A stretch of 64,000 bases of DNA from positions 620,001 through 684,000 of the forward strand of contig NZ_CP091787.1 in assembly GCF_022024035.1 (NCBI RefSeq), read 5' to 3'. The notes beneath the pieces are model-generated. The model was not told where the DNA came from. It saw only the letters and a program-made list of their open reading frames with translations, and did not search any database. The DNA is from Prevotella sp. E13-17 (GTDB taxonomy: Bacteria > Bacteroidota > Bacteroidia > Bacteroidales > Bacteroidaceae). The position numbers were made by a program, and so were the translations under genes. Of this stretch, positions 43,974 to 53,502 are shown piece after piece. Position 1 is the first letter of the stretch, and every line of letters starts with the position of its first letter.

Positions 43974-46433
43974 ATGACTTACACAATTGAAAAGGTAGCG
44001 ACGCTCATAGGTGCACGTCGTTACGGAGAGAGTGACACCACCATTGGGTGGCTTTTGACAGACAGCCGTTCACTTTGTTTTCCTGAACAGACTCTATTCT
44101 TTGCCTTGCGCACCAAGCGCAATGACGGACATAAGTATATTGATGAGCTTTACCGCCGCGGTGTTCGGTCGTTTGTGGTCGAGCAGGTGCCGACCGATCG
44201 TGAAGCAAACTATCCCGACGCCAACTTCCTGAAAGTACCTTCACCATTGGCTGCTTTGCAGCGATTGGCAGAGCGTCATCGCGACGAGTTCGATATTCCT
44301 GTGGTGGGCATCACTGGCTCTAACGGTAAGACGTGGGTCAAGGAGTGGCTCTATCAATTGCTGATGCCCTCCATGAAGGTGACGCGCTCTCCGCGCAGTT
44401 TCAATTCGCAGATTGGTGTGCCGTTGTCTGTCTGGTTGCTCAACGAACAGACCAAAGTGGCTTTGTTTGAGGCTGGTATCAGCGAACCTGGCGAGATGCT
44501 GTCGCTCCACGACATCATTCAGCCAACCATTGGCGTGCTCACCTCTCTGGGCTCGGCTCATCAGGAGAACTTCCGCTCAATGGACGAGAAATGTATGGAG
44601 AAGTTGCAGCTCTTCCGCAATACGCAGGCGGTGGTCTATCCCTCTGACGATGACACCGTGAGCCGTTGCGTGCGCCGTTCGCAGTATCAGGGTGAGCGCA
44701 TCGGATGGTCGCGCTACAGCGAAAAGGCACCGATGTATGTCAAGGTCGATGACCGTCATGTCTCTTATATATATAAAGGTGTGGAGGGCGCTTTCGATAT
44801 TCCTTTTGCCGATGAGGCCAGCATAGAGAACTCTATTACCTGTGCCACAGTGGCACTCTACTTGGGACTCACACCCGAGGAAATTGCCGAGCGTATGGCA
44901 CTGCTGGAACCCATTGCCATGCGATTGGAGGTGAAGGAAGGACAGCGTGGACTCACGCTGATCAACGACTCTTACAACAGCGACATCAACTCACTGGATA
45001 TCGCACTCGACTTCATGAACCGTCGTCCTGAACAGAAAGAGAAAGCGAAAACGCTGATCTTGAGTGATATCTATCAGAGTGGTGAGTCGCCTGCTGAGCT
45101 CTATGGCGAGGTGTCCGACCTGCTCGTGAAGCGAGGTGTTGACCGCTTTGTCGGCATCGGGCCCGAGATTTCGGCTCAGGCCAACCGCATCGCCGTCGAG
45201 AAGAAAAGGTTCTTTACGACCGTTGAAGAGTTTCTGAACAGTCAGCTGTTCCATACACTCCACGACCAGATTCTCCTGTTGAAGGGCGCTCGCTCGTTTG
45301 GTTTTGAACATATCAGCGAACTCCTTGAGCAGAAGGTTCACGAGACCATCCTTGAAGTCGATCTCAATGCTGTGGTCGATAATCTGAACCACTATCGCTC
45401 GTTCATGAAGCCTGGCACCAAGATGGTGTGCATGATCAAGGCCGACGCCTATGGCGCTGGCGCCGTGGAGATTGCAAAGACGCTGCAAGACCACCGGGTG
45501 GACTACTTGGCTGTGGCTGTTGCCGATGAGGGTGTGACACTGCGCAAGGCGGGCATCACCCAGAATATTATCGTCATGAACCCGGAGATGTCGTCCTTTA
45601 AGACGCTCTTCGACTATGATCTTGAGCCTGAGGTCTATTCTTTCCGTCTGATGGAGGCTCTTGTCAATGCCGCCGGCAAACAGGGCATCACAGGATGGCC
45701 TGTCCATATCAAGCTCGACACGGGTATGCACCGTTTGGGCTTCGACCCCGAACACGACATGGAGCGCCTCATAGACTTTCTGAAACATCAGCAGGCCATC
45801 ATCCCGCGTTCGGTGTTCTCGCATTTCGTGGGCTCCGATAGCGACGACTTCGACGCTTTCTCCGCCCGTCAGTTCCAGTTGTTTGATAAGGCCAGCCGCC
45901 AGTTGCAGGACGCCTTCCAGCATAAGATACTGCGCCACATGGACAACTCTGCCGGCATCGAGCACTTCCCCGAGCGACAGATGGATATGTGTCGTCTGGG
46001 CATTGGCCTCTACGGCGTTGACCCTCGCACCAACAAAATGCTCACCACCGTTTCTACACTGAAGACCACCATTTTGCAGATGCGCCGTGTGAAGGCTGGC
46101 GATAGTGTGGGCTACAGTCGTAAGACTATTCTCGAGCGCGACAGTATGATTGCTGCAATCCCGATTGGTTATGCCGACGGTTTGAACCGTCATTTAGGCA
46201 ATCGCCACGGTTACTGTCTGGTCAATGGTCAGAAAGCGCCCTATGTCGGTAATATCTGTATGGATGTAGCAATGATTGATGTCACAGGCATCGACTGTCA
46301 TGAAGGTGATAGTGTCGAGATTTTTGGCAAGAACCTGCCAGTCACGGTGCTGAGCGACACCATCGATACCATTCCCTACGAGGTGCTGACTGGCGTTTCC
46401 AACCGTGTGAAGCGCATTTATTTCCAGGATTAA
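43974..46433 (+). CDS. Bifunctional MurF ligase / alanine racemase
   Basis: 819-residue fusion typical of Bacteroidota. The N-terminal half (about 1-450) is UDP-MurNAc-tripeptide:D-Ala-D-Ala ligase with the ATP site GITGSNGKTWVKEWL, the domain-2 motif FEAGISEPGEM and the ligase C domain (LINDSYNSDINS). The C-terminal half (about 455-819) is a fold-type III alanine racemase with the PLP lysine in MVCMIKADAYGAGAV, IKLDTGMHRLGF, the catalytic tyrosine region VGYSRKTILE and MDVAMIDVT. The fusion makes D-alanine and consumes D-Ala-D-Ala in one protein, feeding cell-wall synthesis. Confidence 0.96.
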   Translation: MTYTIEKVATLIGARRYGESDTTIGWLLTDSRSLCFPEQTLFFALRTKRNDGHKYIDELYRRGVRSFVVEQVPTDREANYPDANFLKVPSPLAALQRLAERHRDEFDIPVVGITGSNGKTWVKEWLYQLLMPSMKVTRSPRSFNSQIGVPLSVWLLNEQTKVALFEAGISEPGEMLSLHDIIQPTIGVLTSLGSAHQENFRSMDEKCMEKLQLFRNTQAVVYPSDDDTVSRCVRRSQYQGERIGWSRYSEKAPMYVKVDDRHVSYIYKGVEGAFDIPFADEASIENSITCATVALYLGLTPEEIAERMALLEPIAMRLEVKEGQRGLTLINDSYNSDINSLDIALDFMNRRPEQKEKAKTLILSDIYQSGESPAELYGEVSDLLVKRGVDRFVGIGPEISAQANRIAVEKKRFFTTVEEFLNSQLFHTLHDQILLLKGARSFGFEHISELLEQKVHETILEVDLNAVVDNLNHYRSFMKPGTKMVCMIKADAYGAGAVEIAKTLQDHRVDYLAVAVADEGVTLRKAGITQNIIVMNPEMSSFKTLFDYDLEPEVYSFRLMEALVNAAGKQGITGWPVHIKLDTGMHRLGFDPEHDMERLIDFLKHQQAIIPRSVFSHFVGSDSDDFDAFSARQFQLFDKASRQLQDAFQHKILRHMDNSAGIEHFPERQMDMCRLGIGLYGVDPRTNKMLTTVSTLKTTILQMRRVKAGDSVGYSRKTILERDSMIAAIPIGYADGLNRHLGNRHGYCLVNGQKAPYVGNICMDVAMIDVTGIDCHEGDSVEIFGKNLPVTVLSDTIDTIPYEVLTGVSNRVKRIYFQD

Positions 46434-46437
46434 GAAA

Positions 46438-46660
46438 GACCCCACCCCAACCCCTCCCCTACATGGGAGGGGAGTGGCTACGGAGTCCTTGGATATTCAA
46501 CCATATAGTACGTTTTGGATATGTTTTATAAATTGCATATATCATCCGCTGAGCTCCCCTCCCATGTAGGGGAGGGGCAGGGGTGGGGTCTGTATCTCCA
46601 TTGGCAGTTAGAACATCACTGACCCCACCCCCCGACCCCTCCCCTACATGGGAGGGGAGG
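46438..46660. repeat. G/C-rich palindromes and one composite repeat (minus orientation)
   Basis: The first palindrome, CCCCTCCCCTACATGGGAGGGG type, lies at 46448-46475 preceded by GACCCCACCCC. A composite element at 46554-46660 then has such a palindrome at each end, the inner flanks GGGGTGGGGTCTGTATCTC and CACTGACCCCACC, and about 30 variable bp between. Reversed, this matches the composites at 56671 and 58179. There is no gene from 46434 to 47187. Confidence 0.88.
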
Positions 46661-46696
46661 GGCTGCGCAAGGTTCAATAAACACAAATGAAAACAC

Positions 46697-47039
46697 AAAA
46701 GGTCTCAGAAAGTTGCGTTATAGTGCTACTTTCGTCTTGTTATAGTTTCGCTTTTGCGTTGTAAGAGCTTTACTTTTGATGTCTGTCCAGCCCCTAGATG
46801 TGACGCATCCAGCCCCTGGAACGGATCGTTTTAGCCCCTGGATGCGGTTGTTCTAAGGGCTGGATGTAGAGCATCCAGGGGCTAGACCAGAAATGATAGC
46901 TTCGGTTTTAGACTTCAGAAACGCCTCTTTTAGACTTTAAAATTCGCGCTTTTAGACTTCAAAACGACCCTCTTCAGACGCTGGAAATGCCAATTCAAGA
47001 CTCTGGGAACATCGCGAAACCTACGCAATTGCAACTGAG
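46697..47039 (-). repeat. 22-bp-period repeat array, inverted copy
   Basis: About 343 bp, the reverse complement of the array at 23511-23856. It has the same order of AAAG units, CCAGCCCCTGG units and AGTCTAAAA units, at 22-bp steps. It ends about 70 bp before the promoter of the EIIC-like gene. Confidence 0.93.
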
Positions 47040-47109
47040 CCCACTAAATCCGTGTTCTCTTTGTTCCATATAAAATTGCAAAAAAATTTCTTGTTTGCAA
47101 TTATTTTTG

Positions 47110-47117
47110 TATCTTTG
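47110..47117 (+). promoter_or_regulatory. -7 element of the uronate/polyol operon
   Basis: TATCTTTG followed by CACAGG, about 70 bp before the chosen start of the permease. A TTTG is present but at a non-standard spacing of 12 bp. Confidence 0.6.
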
Positions 47118-47187
47118 CACAGGCTAAGTGAATAACTTGGTCAAACAAACTACGCTAAAACAAATAATTTTTTTTTATAAAGATAAG

Positions 47188-48552
47188 ATGGAACAAGTTT
47201 TCAGTTACATTATCAATTTGGGAGCCTCGGTCATGATGCCGATACTCTTTACTGTCATTGGCCTTTGCATCGGCATGAAGTTTGGAAAGGCCATCAAGAG
47301 CGGTCTCTTTGTAGGCGTGGGATTTATTGGCTTGAATGTTGTCACGAAATTGCTCACCGACAACTTCACTTCTCCGCTTGAAGGAATCTCCGAACTCTAT
47401 GACCTGGCACTCAGCGTGTTTGATATGGGCTGGCCTGCAGCAGCTGCTGTGGCCTATAACACAGCCGTAGGCGCACTGATCATACCTATCTTGTTGGGTG
47501 TCAACTTCCTGTTGCTCTTCACCAAGTGCACACGCACGGTGAATATTGACTTGTGGAACTACTGGCATTTTGCCTTTATTGGCGCCGTGGCCTACTTCGT
47601 GATGGACAAGTCGTTGGCATGGGGCTATTTCGCAGCCATTGTGTGCTATGTGGTCACGCTGGTCATGGCCGACCTCACCGCCGATAAGTTCCAGCAGCAC
47701 TACGACCTGCCAGGCATCTCTATCCCTCAACCTTTTTGCCAGAGTTTCACGCCGTTTGCCGTGCTCATCAACAAGGCACTCGACATGATTCCCGGGTTCT
47801 CGAAGCTTGATGTCGATGCCGAGGGACTGAAGAAAAAGTTCGGCGTGTTGGGCGAACCACTGGTGTTGGGTGTCATCGTAGGTGCTCTGATAGGCATTGC
47901 AGCCCAGCTCGACGTCAAGAAAGTGTTGGTTCTTGGTGTCACGATGGGCGCCGTCATGGAGCTCATTCCCCGCATCACCTCGCTCTTCATCGATGGCTTG
48001 AAGCCTATTGCCGAGAAGACTCAGGAGGTGGTGAAGCAGAAGTTCAGTGGCAAGAAAGTGTATATCGGCATGTCGCCAGCTTTGGTCATCGGTCATCCCA
48101 CGACGCTGGTGTGCTCAGTCATCCTGATTCCTGTCATCCTGGTCATTGCTGTTGCGCTGCCGGGCAATCAGTTCCTGCCCCTGGCATCGCTGGCAGGCAT
48201 GTTCTATATCTTCCCCCTCGTTCTCCCATATACCAAGGGCAATGTGGTGAAGACGCTCATCATCGGTCTTGTGGCTCTGATGATTGGCCTTTACTTCGTG
48301 ACCGACATGGCACCAGCTTTCACGCAGGCAGCCCACGAAGTGTATGAGGCTACGAAGAACGATGCCGCCAAGATTCCCGCGGGCTTCGAGGCCGGCGCAC
48401 TCGACTTTGCCTCGTCGCTCTTCGGATGGGTCATCTATAAGTGTGTCAGTTCGTTGGAGTATGTGGGCATGGGCTTGCTGAGTGGCGTTGCCGTGGTGAT
48501 GCTCTTCATCAATCGCCGTCGCATCGTGGCCGACGAGAAAGTCAATCAATAG
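47188..48552 (+). CDS. PTS EIIC-like galactitol-type permease (orphan)
   Basis: 454 residues from the ATG at 47188, chosen because it begins the first helix (MEQVFSYIINLGASVMMPIL); an in-frame ATG at 47128 adds a polar, A/T-rich leader. The protein has about 10-12 membrane helices and the galactitol/pentitol EIIC pattern (GKAIKSGLFVGVGFIGLNVV, MDLTADKF-like region, PLASLAGMFYIFPLVLPYTKGN). No EIIA, EIIB, HPr or EI gene is in the window, and this phylum usually lacks a full PTS, so it may work as a secondary carrier. It is followed after 27 bp by an isomerase gene, suggesting uptake of a sugar acid or polyol. Confidence 0.83.
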   Translation: MEQVFSYIINLGASVMMPILFTVIGLCIGMKFGKAIKSGLFVGVGFIGLNVVTKLLTDNFTSPLEGISELYDLALSVFDMGWPAAAAVAYNTAVGALIIPILLGVNFLLLFTKCTRTVNIDLWNYWHFAFIGAVAYFVMDKSLAWGYFAAIVCYVVTLVMADLTADKFQQHYDLPGISIPQPFCQSFTPFAVLINKALDMIPGFSKLDVDAEGLKKKFGVLGEPLVLGVIVGALIGIAAQLDVKKVLVLGVTMGAVMELIPRITSLFIDGLKPIAEKTQEVVKQKFSGKKVYIGMSPALVIGHPTTLVCSVILIPVILVIAVALPGNQFLPLASLAGMFYIFPLVLPYTKGNVVKTLIIGLVALMIGLYFVTDMAPAFTQAAHEVYEATKNDAAKIPAGFEAGALDFASSLFGWVIYKCVSSLEYVGMGLLSGVAVVMLFINRRRIVADEKVNQ

Positions 48553-48579
48553 TCATCTGATAACTAAAACAATAGAAGC

Positions 48580-49554
48580 ATGAAAAAAGTAATCATGAGT
48601 TTTGCCCTGCTGATGGGGGCATGGGGTGCCAATGCCCAACAGACCGTGAACTTCCAGACGGCCTGCCATCCTGAGGATGTGAAGCACTACGATACGAAGA
48701 CGCTCCGTGAGCGCTTCGTGATGGAGAAGGTGATGGAAGCCGACAAGATCAATCTGACCTATTCGCATTACGACCGCTTCATCTTTGGTGGCGCCATGCC
48801 TGTTGCCAAGACGTTGAAGCTGGAGAACTTCCAGGAGCTGGGTCTCGATGTGGATCCCACCATCAAGGACAAGTATTTCCTTTATAACCGTGAACTCGGC
48901 GTGGTGAACTGCGGCGAGGGCGATGGCGTGGTGATTGTCGATGGCAAGGAGTATGCTCTGGCTCCCAAAGAGGCACTCTACATCGGTCGTGGACATATTG
49001 CTAAGGGCAAAGATGTCAATAAGGAGGTGCTCTTCCGTTCGAAGGATGCCCAGAAACCAGCTAAGTTCTACCTGAACTCGGCCACTGCCCATCAGCACTA
49101 CAAGACGCAGTGGATCACGCTCGACGGGCGTAAGGGCTCATTGAAGGCTGCCGTCTGGGGACCTGTAGGCTCGCTGGAGGAGTGCAACAACCGCACCGTG
49201 TATAAGCTCATCGTGAACGACGTGCTGGAAGAGGGCCCCTGCCAGTTGCAGCTGGGACTGACACAGCTGAACCCTGGCGCTGCCTGGAACACCATGCCGC
49301 CCCATACGCATGGTCGTCGCATTGAGGCCTACTACTATTTCAACCTGCCTCAAGACCAGACCATCGCTCACGTGATGGGTCAGCCCGAGGAGAGTCGTGT
49401 GGTGTGGTTGCACAACGAGCAGGCCATCATGTCGCCCGAGTGGAGCATCCATGCTGCTGCCGGCACCTACTACTATACCTTTATCTGGGGTATGGCCGGC
49501 GAGAACCTCTATTATAATGATAAAGACAACATACCTGTAATCGATATTCGCTAA
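48580..49554 (+). CDS. Exported KduI-like 5-keto-4-deoxyuronate isomerase
   Basis: 324 residues. The cupin core matches KduI, which converts 5-keto-4-deoxyuronate (from pectin or glycosaminoglycan cleavage) to 3-deoxy-D-glycero-2,5-hexodiulosonate: [14 protein letters not shown] region ([17 protein letters not shown]), AHQHYKTQW, and metal-binding [17 protein letters not shown] followed by [21 protein letters not shown]. Unlike the usual cytosolic enzyme of about 280 residues, it begins with a signal peptide ([20 protein letters not shown]), so the enzyme should be periplasmic. It lies between a permease and an ExuT-like carrier. Confidence 0.88.
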   Translation: MKKVIMSFALLMGAWGANAQQTVNFQTACHPEDVKHYDTKTLRERFVMEKVMEADKINLTYSHYDRFIFGGAMPVAKTLKLENFQELGLDVDPTIKDKYFLYNRELGVVNCGEGDGVVIVDGKEYALAPKEALYIGRGHIAKGKDVNKEVLFRSKDAQKPAKFYLNSATAHQHYKTQWITLDGRKGSLKAAVWGPVGSLEECNNRTVYKLIVNDVLEEGPCQLQLGLTQLNPGAAWNTMPPHTHGRRIEAYYYFNLPQDQTIAHVMGQPEESRVVWLHNEQAIMSPEWSIHAAAGTYYYTFIWGMAGENLYYNDKDNIPVIDIR

Positions 49555-49560
49555 TTCACA

Positions 49561-51018
49561 ATGACACCTATTCAAACTTCAAAAATGACGAATTTCCGTT
49601 GGGTGATCTGTGGTATGCTGTTCATGGCCACCACGATCAACTATATGGACCGTCAGGTGTTGTCGCTGCTCAACACCAACTATATCTCGACAGAGTTTCA
49701 TTGGGACAACGATGACTATGGCACTATCACTGCCATCTTCTCGCTCTTCTATGCCTTTATCTCACTTTTCGCAGGTCGTTTCATCGACTGGATGGGCACC
49801 AAGAAAGGCTATATCTGGGCCATCGTGGTGTGGAGCATCGGTGCCTGTCTGCATGCTGGTTGCGGCATCGCCACCTGTTGGTTGAACGATATTGACAGCA
49901 TTGAGACGCTGCGCACCATGGAGAAAGCCTCGCAGATAGGACTCTTCGGACTGACATCCAGCGTGTGGCTGTTCATTGGCTGCCGCATGATTCTCGCCAT
50001 GGGTGAGTCGGGCAACTTCCCCGCTGCCATCAAGGTCACAGCTGAGTATTTCCCCAAGAAAGACCGTGCTTTGGCCACCTCCATCTTCAATGCTGGTGCC
50101 TCTATCGGTGCCCTCATTGCTCCGCTCACCATTCCGGCTCTGGCCGATGCTTTTGGTTGGGAGATGGCCTTTATCATCATTGGTGCCATTGGCTTTTTGT
50201 GGGCAGGACTCTGGGTGTTTGTCTATACCTCGCCAGCCAAGAGTCGTTTTGTCAACAAGTCAGAGCTGATTTATATTGAGTCAGACAACAATGTCGAAGC
50301 CATCGAAAAAGAGGCGCCCAGCGAGGCGGAAGACGCCGTTAAACTGTCGCTTTGGGACTGCTTTAAGTATCGTCAGACGTGGGCATTCATCGTGGGTAAG
50401 CTGTTTACCGATGGTGTGTGGTGGTTCTTCCTCTTCTGGGCACCCGACTATTTCAACCAGTTGGGCTATCCTGTCACCACGATGACTGGCAAGATGTTGC
50501 TCTTCGTGCTCTACCTCATCGTCACCGTTGTCAGCATCTATGGCGGCTATCTGCCCAAGCTGTTTGTCGAGAAGCGCGGCATGAATCCCTACATCGGACG
50601 TATGCGTGCCATGCTGATTTTTGCCTTCTTCCCCATCTTTGCCATGTTTGCTCAGCCCCTGTCGGGCATTTCGCCCTGGATTCCGGCTGTCATCATCGGT
50701 CTGGCTGGTGCAGGTCATCAGGCATGGTCGGCCAATCTCTATTCCACCATTGGCGACATGTTCCCCAAGTCGGCCGTGGCAACCATCACCGGCATCGGCA
50801 CCATGTTTGGCGGATTGTGCAGCTTTGCCATCAACAAGATTTCTGGTGTGCTCTTCGACTATGCCGAGGCTCAGGGCGAAGCCTTCACCTTCTTTGGCGA
50901 GACGGGCAAGCCTGCCGGCTACATGATCGTGTTCTGCTACTGTGCAGTGGCCTACCTCATCGGTTGGGTCATCATGAAAGCCTTGGTGCCCAAGTACAAG
51001 CCTGTGGTCGTAGAATAA
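49561..51018 (+). CDS. MFS hexuronate transporter (ExuT-like, anion:cation symporter family)
   Basis: 485 residues and about 12 membrane helices. Family signatures are FMATTINYMDRQVLSLL in helix 1, LFAGRFIDWMGTKKGY, the GESGNFPAAIKVTAEYFPKKD motif and FNAGASIGALIAPLTIPA. It imports a uronic acid with protons. It starts 6 bp after the KduI-like gene, so the three genes form one operon for import and processing of pectin-derived uronates. Alternative starts are 49561 and 49585; both precede the first helix. Confidence 0.9.
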   Translation: MTPIQTSKMTNFRWVICGMLFMATTINYMDRQVLSLLNTNYISTEFHWDNDDYGTITAIFSLFYAFISLFAGRFIDWMGTKKGYIWAIVVWSIGACLHAGCGIATCWLNDIDSIETLRTMEKASQIGLFGLTSSVWLFIGCRMILAMGESGNFPAAIKVTAEYFPKKDRALATSIFNAGASIGALIAPLTIPALADAFGWEMAFIIIGAIGFLWAGLWVFVYTSPAKSRFVNKSELIYIESDNNVEAIEKEAPSEAEDAVKLSLWDCFKYRQTWAFIVGKLFTDGVWWFFLFWAPDYFNQLGYPVTTMTGKMLLFVLYLIVTVVSIYGGYLPKLFVEKRGMNPYIGRMRAMLIFAFFPIFAMFAQPLSGISPWIPAVIIGLAGAGHQAWSANLYSTIGDMFPKSAVATITGIGTMFGGLCSFAINKISGVLFDYAEAQGEAFTFFGETGKPAGYMIVFCYCAVAYLIGWVIMKALVPKYKPVVVE

Positions 51019-51038
51019 ATAAAAAGACCCCCTCCTAA

Positions 51039-51060
51039 CCTCCCCCTGTGAGGGGGAGGA
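51039..51060. repeat. G/C palindrome between convergent operons, possible terminator
   Basis: CCTCCCCCT-GTG-AGGGGGAGG after AAAAAGACCC. It is a single palindrome of the same broad kind as those at 10894 and 46448. Its position between the convergent ExuT-like and GH2 genes suggests a terminator or REP-like role. From 51061 to 51125 nothing else is seen. Confidence 0.6.
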
Positions 51061-51125
51061 ATAGGTTGAAAAACAATTGAGAGGTCTGAGTTTCTTTATA
51101 TCTCGAAGGACATCATAAAAAACAA

Positions 51126-53498
51126 TTACTGAATCTTTATTTCAGCAGACTGCAGGAAAGGTGCGGTGGCCGTGATGACGGCCTCTGCACCTTTTGCTTT
51201 GTGGAAGTAGCCCACCAGTCGGCCGTTGAGCACGCGCAGACGGTTTTTCTGTGTGCGAGCATTCACCGTGGGATCCATCATGTTGCCGTTTTCCAGTCCC
51301 AGCAGCTGGGCACCGCGCATGCGGATGGTCACCTCGTTGTCGGCCTGACGCACCACGTTGCCCTGCTCATCGACCACTTCGACGAAGAGATGAGCCACGG
51401 AGTCGGTGCTGAGGCGCAGCGCATGTGGTGCCTTGGTCTCAGGAATCTCATAGTAAGCCCCGTTCGAAGCCACGCAGCGCAGTGTGCCTCCTCGGTAGTC
51501 AATGTCCCAATAGGGCATGTCGGTCTGCTCGTCGCGCTGCATCTGACTGTCCACGGGCTTGCCGTCAATCAGCAACTGGGCAGTAGAAGCATTGGTGAAG
51601 CACGTCACACGCTGTTGGCCATGTGTGCGGTTGTCTCGGTGCAAGGGGTACATCTGGATGAAGCAAACGGGCTTGTCGCTCCACAGAGCAGCGCGATACC
51701 ATCCGCTAGGCTTGCGCTGACCGGCCAGGTCGAGCAGGCCTGCCGACGAGCCACGTGCGGGCCAAGGACCGCTCTCGCCCAGATAGTCGATGCCTGTCCA
51801 TAGGAACTGACCGAAGATGTGCTCCTTGTCGCGCACCGCACGCCATGCCTCCATGTCGTGACGGTTCTCCGAACCATAGATCACGCGCTGTGGATAGCGC
51901 TCGTGGTCTATGTCATAACGGCTCTCGGTGTAGTTGTAGCCCACCACGTCGATAGCACCAGGATAGGCTGTCTCGTTCGACATGACCACACCAGCCAGGG
52001 CGCCCGTGGTGGGGCGCGACGTGTCGATAGCTTTCACCACCTTGGCCAGTCGCTCGGCTATCCGACCGATACGCTCGGCATTGGGCTGCTCTGGCTTGTA
52101 ACCGCCGTATGCTGGCTGGGTGAAGTCGGTGCCGTTGCCGTTGAGCACCGGGTGAGAGTAGGGGTCGTTGGGATAGTCCACCTCGTTGCCTATAGACCAC
52201 ATGAACACCGAGGGGTGACAACGGTCGCGGCGCACCATGTCGGCCACGTCGCGCTCTATCCATTCTTCGAAGTAGGTGTAGGTGCCCTGGAAACCAGGCA
52301 CACCCTTGTTCCATCCCTTCAGCCACTTGCGTTTAGGGAACTCCCACTCGTCGCTTGCCTCGTCCATCACCAGCATGCCCAGTTCGTCGCACAGGTCGTA
52401 GAGCTCGGGAGCGTGCGGGTTGTGACTCATGCGGATGGCATTCACACCGATGGCTTTCAGTTCTTGTATGCGGCGGCGCCACACCTCTTTAGGCACGGCA
52501 GTGCCCAGCACGCCTGCATCGTCGTGCAGACAGACGCCCTTCACCTTCATCCACTTGCCGTTCAGGGCAAAGCCTTTGTCGGCAGAAAAGTCGAGGGTGC
52601 GCAGTCCTGCCTTGACGGTGGAGGCATCGATCTCCTCGTCATGGGCAGATAGGGTGGTGGTGAGCGTGTATAGATAAGGGTCGTCAAGATTCCAGCGATG
52701 AGGGCGATTGATGGTCAGCCTGACCGTTTTCTTCTCTTGTGGCTTGATGGCTGTCGAGCCTGTGGCAACCGTGTTCCCGTGGGCGTCAATCAGTTTTACG
52801 ATGGCCTTCAGCGGTAGTGACGTCTTGTCGGGGCGCTCGTCGGTGGTCTCAATATCGACCTCGACCACGGCCCGCTTGTTGTTGATCGATGTGAGACGAT
52901 AGGCTGTGCCCCATTGTGCCAGATGCACTTCGGGTGCTTCAATGAGCCACACGTTGCGGTAGATGCCCGAGCCCGTGTACCAGCGTGAGTCGTTCTCTTG
53001 GTTGTGGTTCACACGCACGGCGATGACATTGCGGCCGTCGGCCCGCAGATAGGGCGTCAGGTCATACATAAACGAGGCGAACCCCGAGGGGCGGCAGCCC
53101 AGCAGGTGTCCATTCACATACACCTCAGAGTAGTTGTAGGCGCCTTCGAAGTAGATGAAACGCTTGCCTTTGGCTCCCTCTGCGGGTAGCACCTTCCTGT
53201 ACCATCCGATGCCGCCGGGCAGATAACCTTGGCAGGAGCCTTTGTCGGGCGACATGGGCTGCTCTATGCTCCAGTCGTGGGGCAGCGAGAGGCGTCGCCA
53301 TGAGGCGTCGTCGTAGTCGCCATCCTTCATTTCGGGCTGTTCGTAGATGTGCTGTGTACTGTCAATGTGCAGGAACCGCCAGTTGTCGTTCATCAGGCGG
53401 GCTTTGCCAAACGACACCTGTGCAGAGACAAGTGCTGGCGACCAGAGACAGACTGCCAACAGGGTGAGCAGTCTGGTGTAGCGAGTAGTTTGTTGCAT
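51126..53498 (-). CDS. Secreted GH2 beta-galactosidase-type glycosidase
   Basis: 790 residues with a signal peptide (about 1-26, ending ALVSAQ). GH2 layout: sugar-binding jelly roll (about 30-200; LSLPHDWSIEQP, IYFEGAYNYSEVYVNG, WYTGSGIYRNVWLIE), Ig-like domain (205-300), TIM barrel (about 305-600) with KGVCLHDDAGVLG, NAIRMSHNPHAPELYDLCDE, the acid/base Glu in MWSIGNEVDYPNDP and the nucleophile Glu in VIYGSENRHDMEAW, then C-terminal beta domains (VEVVDEQGNVVRQADNEV). Most proteins of this shape are beta-galactosidases; glucuronidase activity cannot be excluded by eye. The nitroreductase gene lies 4 bp upstream in the same operon. Confidence 0.9.
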   Translation of the reverse strand: MQQTTRYTRLLTLLAVCLWSPALVSAQVSFGKARLMNDNWRFLHIDSTQHIYEQPEMKDGDYDDASWRRLSLPHDWSIEQPMSPDKGSCQGYLPGGIGWYRKVLPAEGAKGKRFIYFEGAYNYSEVYVNGHLLGCRPSGFASFMYDLTPYLRADGRNVIAVRVNHNQENDSRWYTGSGIYRNVWLIEAPEVHLAQWGTAYRLTSINNKRAVVEVDIETTDERPDKTSLPLKAIVKLIDAHGNTVATGSTAIKPQEKKTVRLTINRPHRWNLDDPYLYTLTTTLSAHDEEIDASTVKAGLRTLDFSADKGFALNGKWMKVKGVCLHDDAGVLGTAVPKEVWRRRIQELKAIGVNAIRMSHNPHAPELYDLCDELGMLVMDEASDEWEFPKRKWLKGWNKGVPGFQGTYTYFEEWIERDVADMVRRDRCHPSVFMWSIGNEVDYPNDPYSHPVLNGNGTDFTQPAYGGYKPEQPNAERIGRIAERLAKVVKAIDTSRPTTGALAGVVMSNETAYPGAIDVVGYNYTESRYDIDHERYPQRVIYGSENRHDMEAWRAVRDKEHIFGQFLWTGIDYLGESGPWPARGSSAGLLDLAGQRKPSGWYRAALWSDKPVCFIQMYPLHRDNRTHGQQRVTCFTNASTAQLLIDGKPVDSQMQRDEQTDMPYWDIDYRGGTLRCVASNGAYYEIPETKAPHALRLSTDSVAHLFVEVVDEQGNVVRQADNEVTIRMRGAQLLGLENGNMMDPTVNARTQKNRLRVLNGRLVGYFHKAKGAEAVITATAPFLQSAEIKIQ

Positions 53499-53502
53499 GT
53501 TG

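Noticed and set aside
44991..46193. 400-codon open frame opposite murF-alr
   Set aside because: The plus strand has unmistakable alanine racemase motifs over the whole stretch; the antisense translation shows no domain pattern.
47188..48552. Evidence for a complete phosphotransferase system
   Set aside because: Only an EIIC-like protein is present; no other PTS component was found on either strand.
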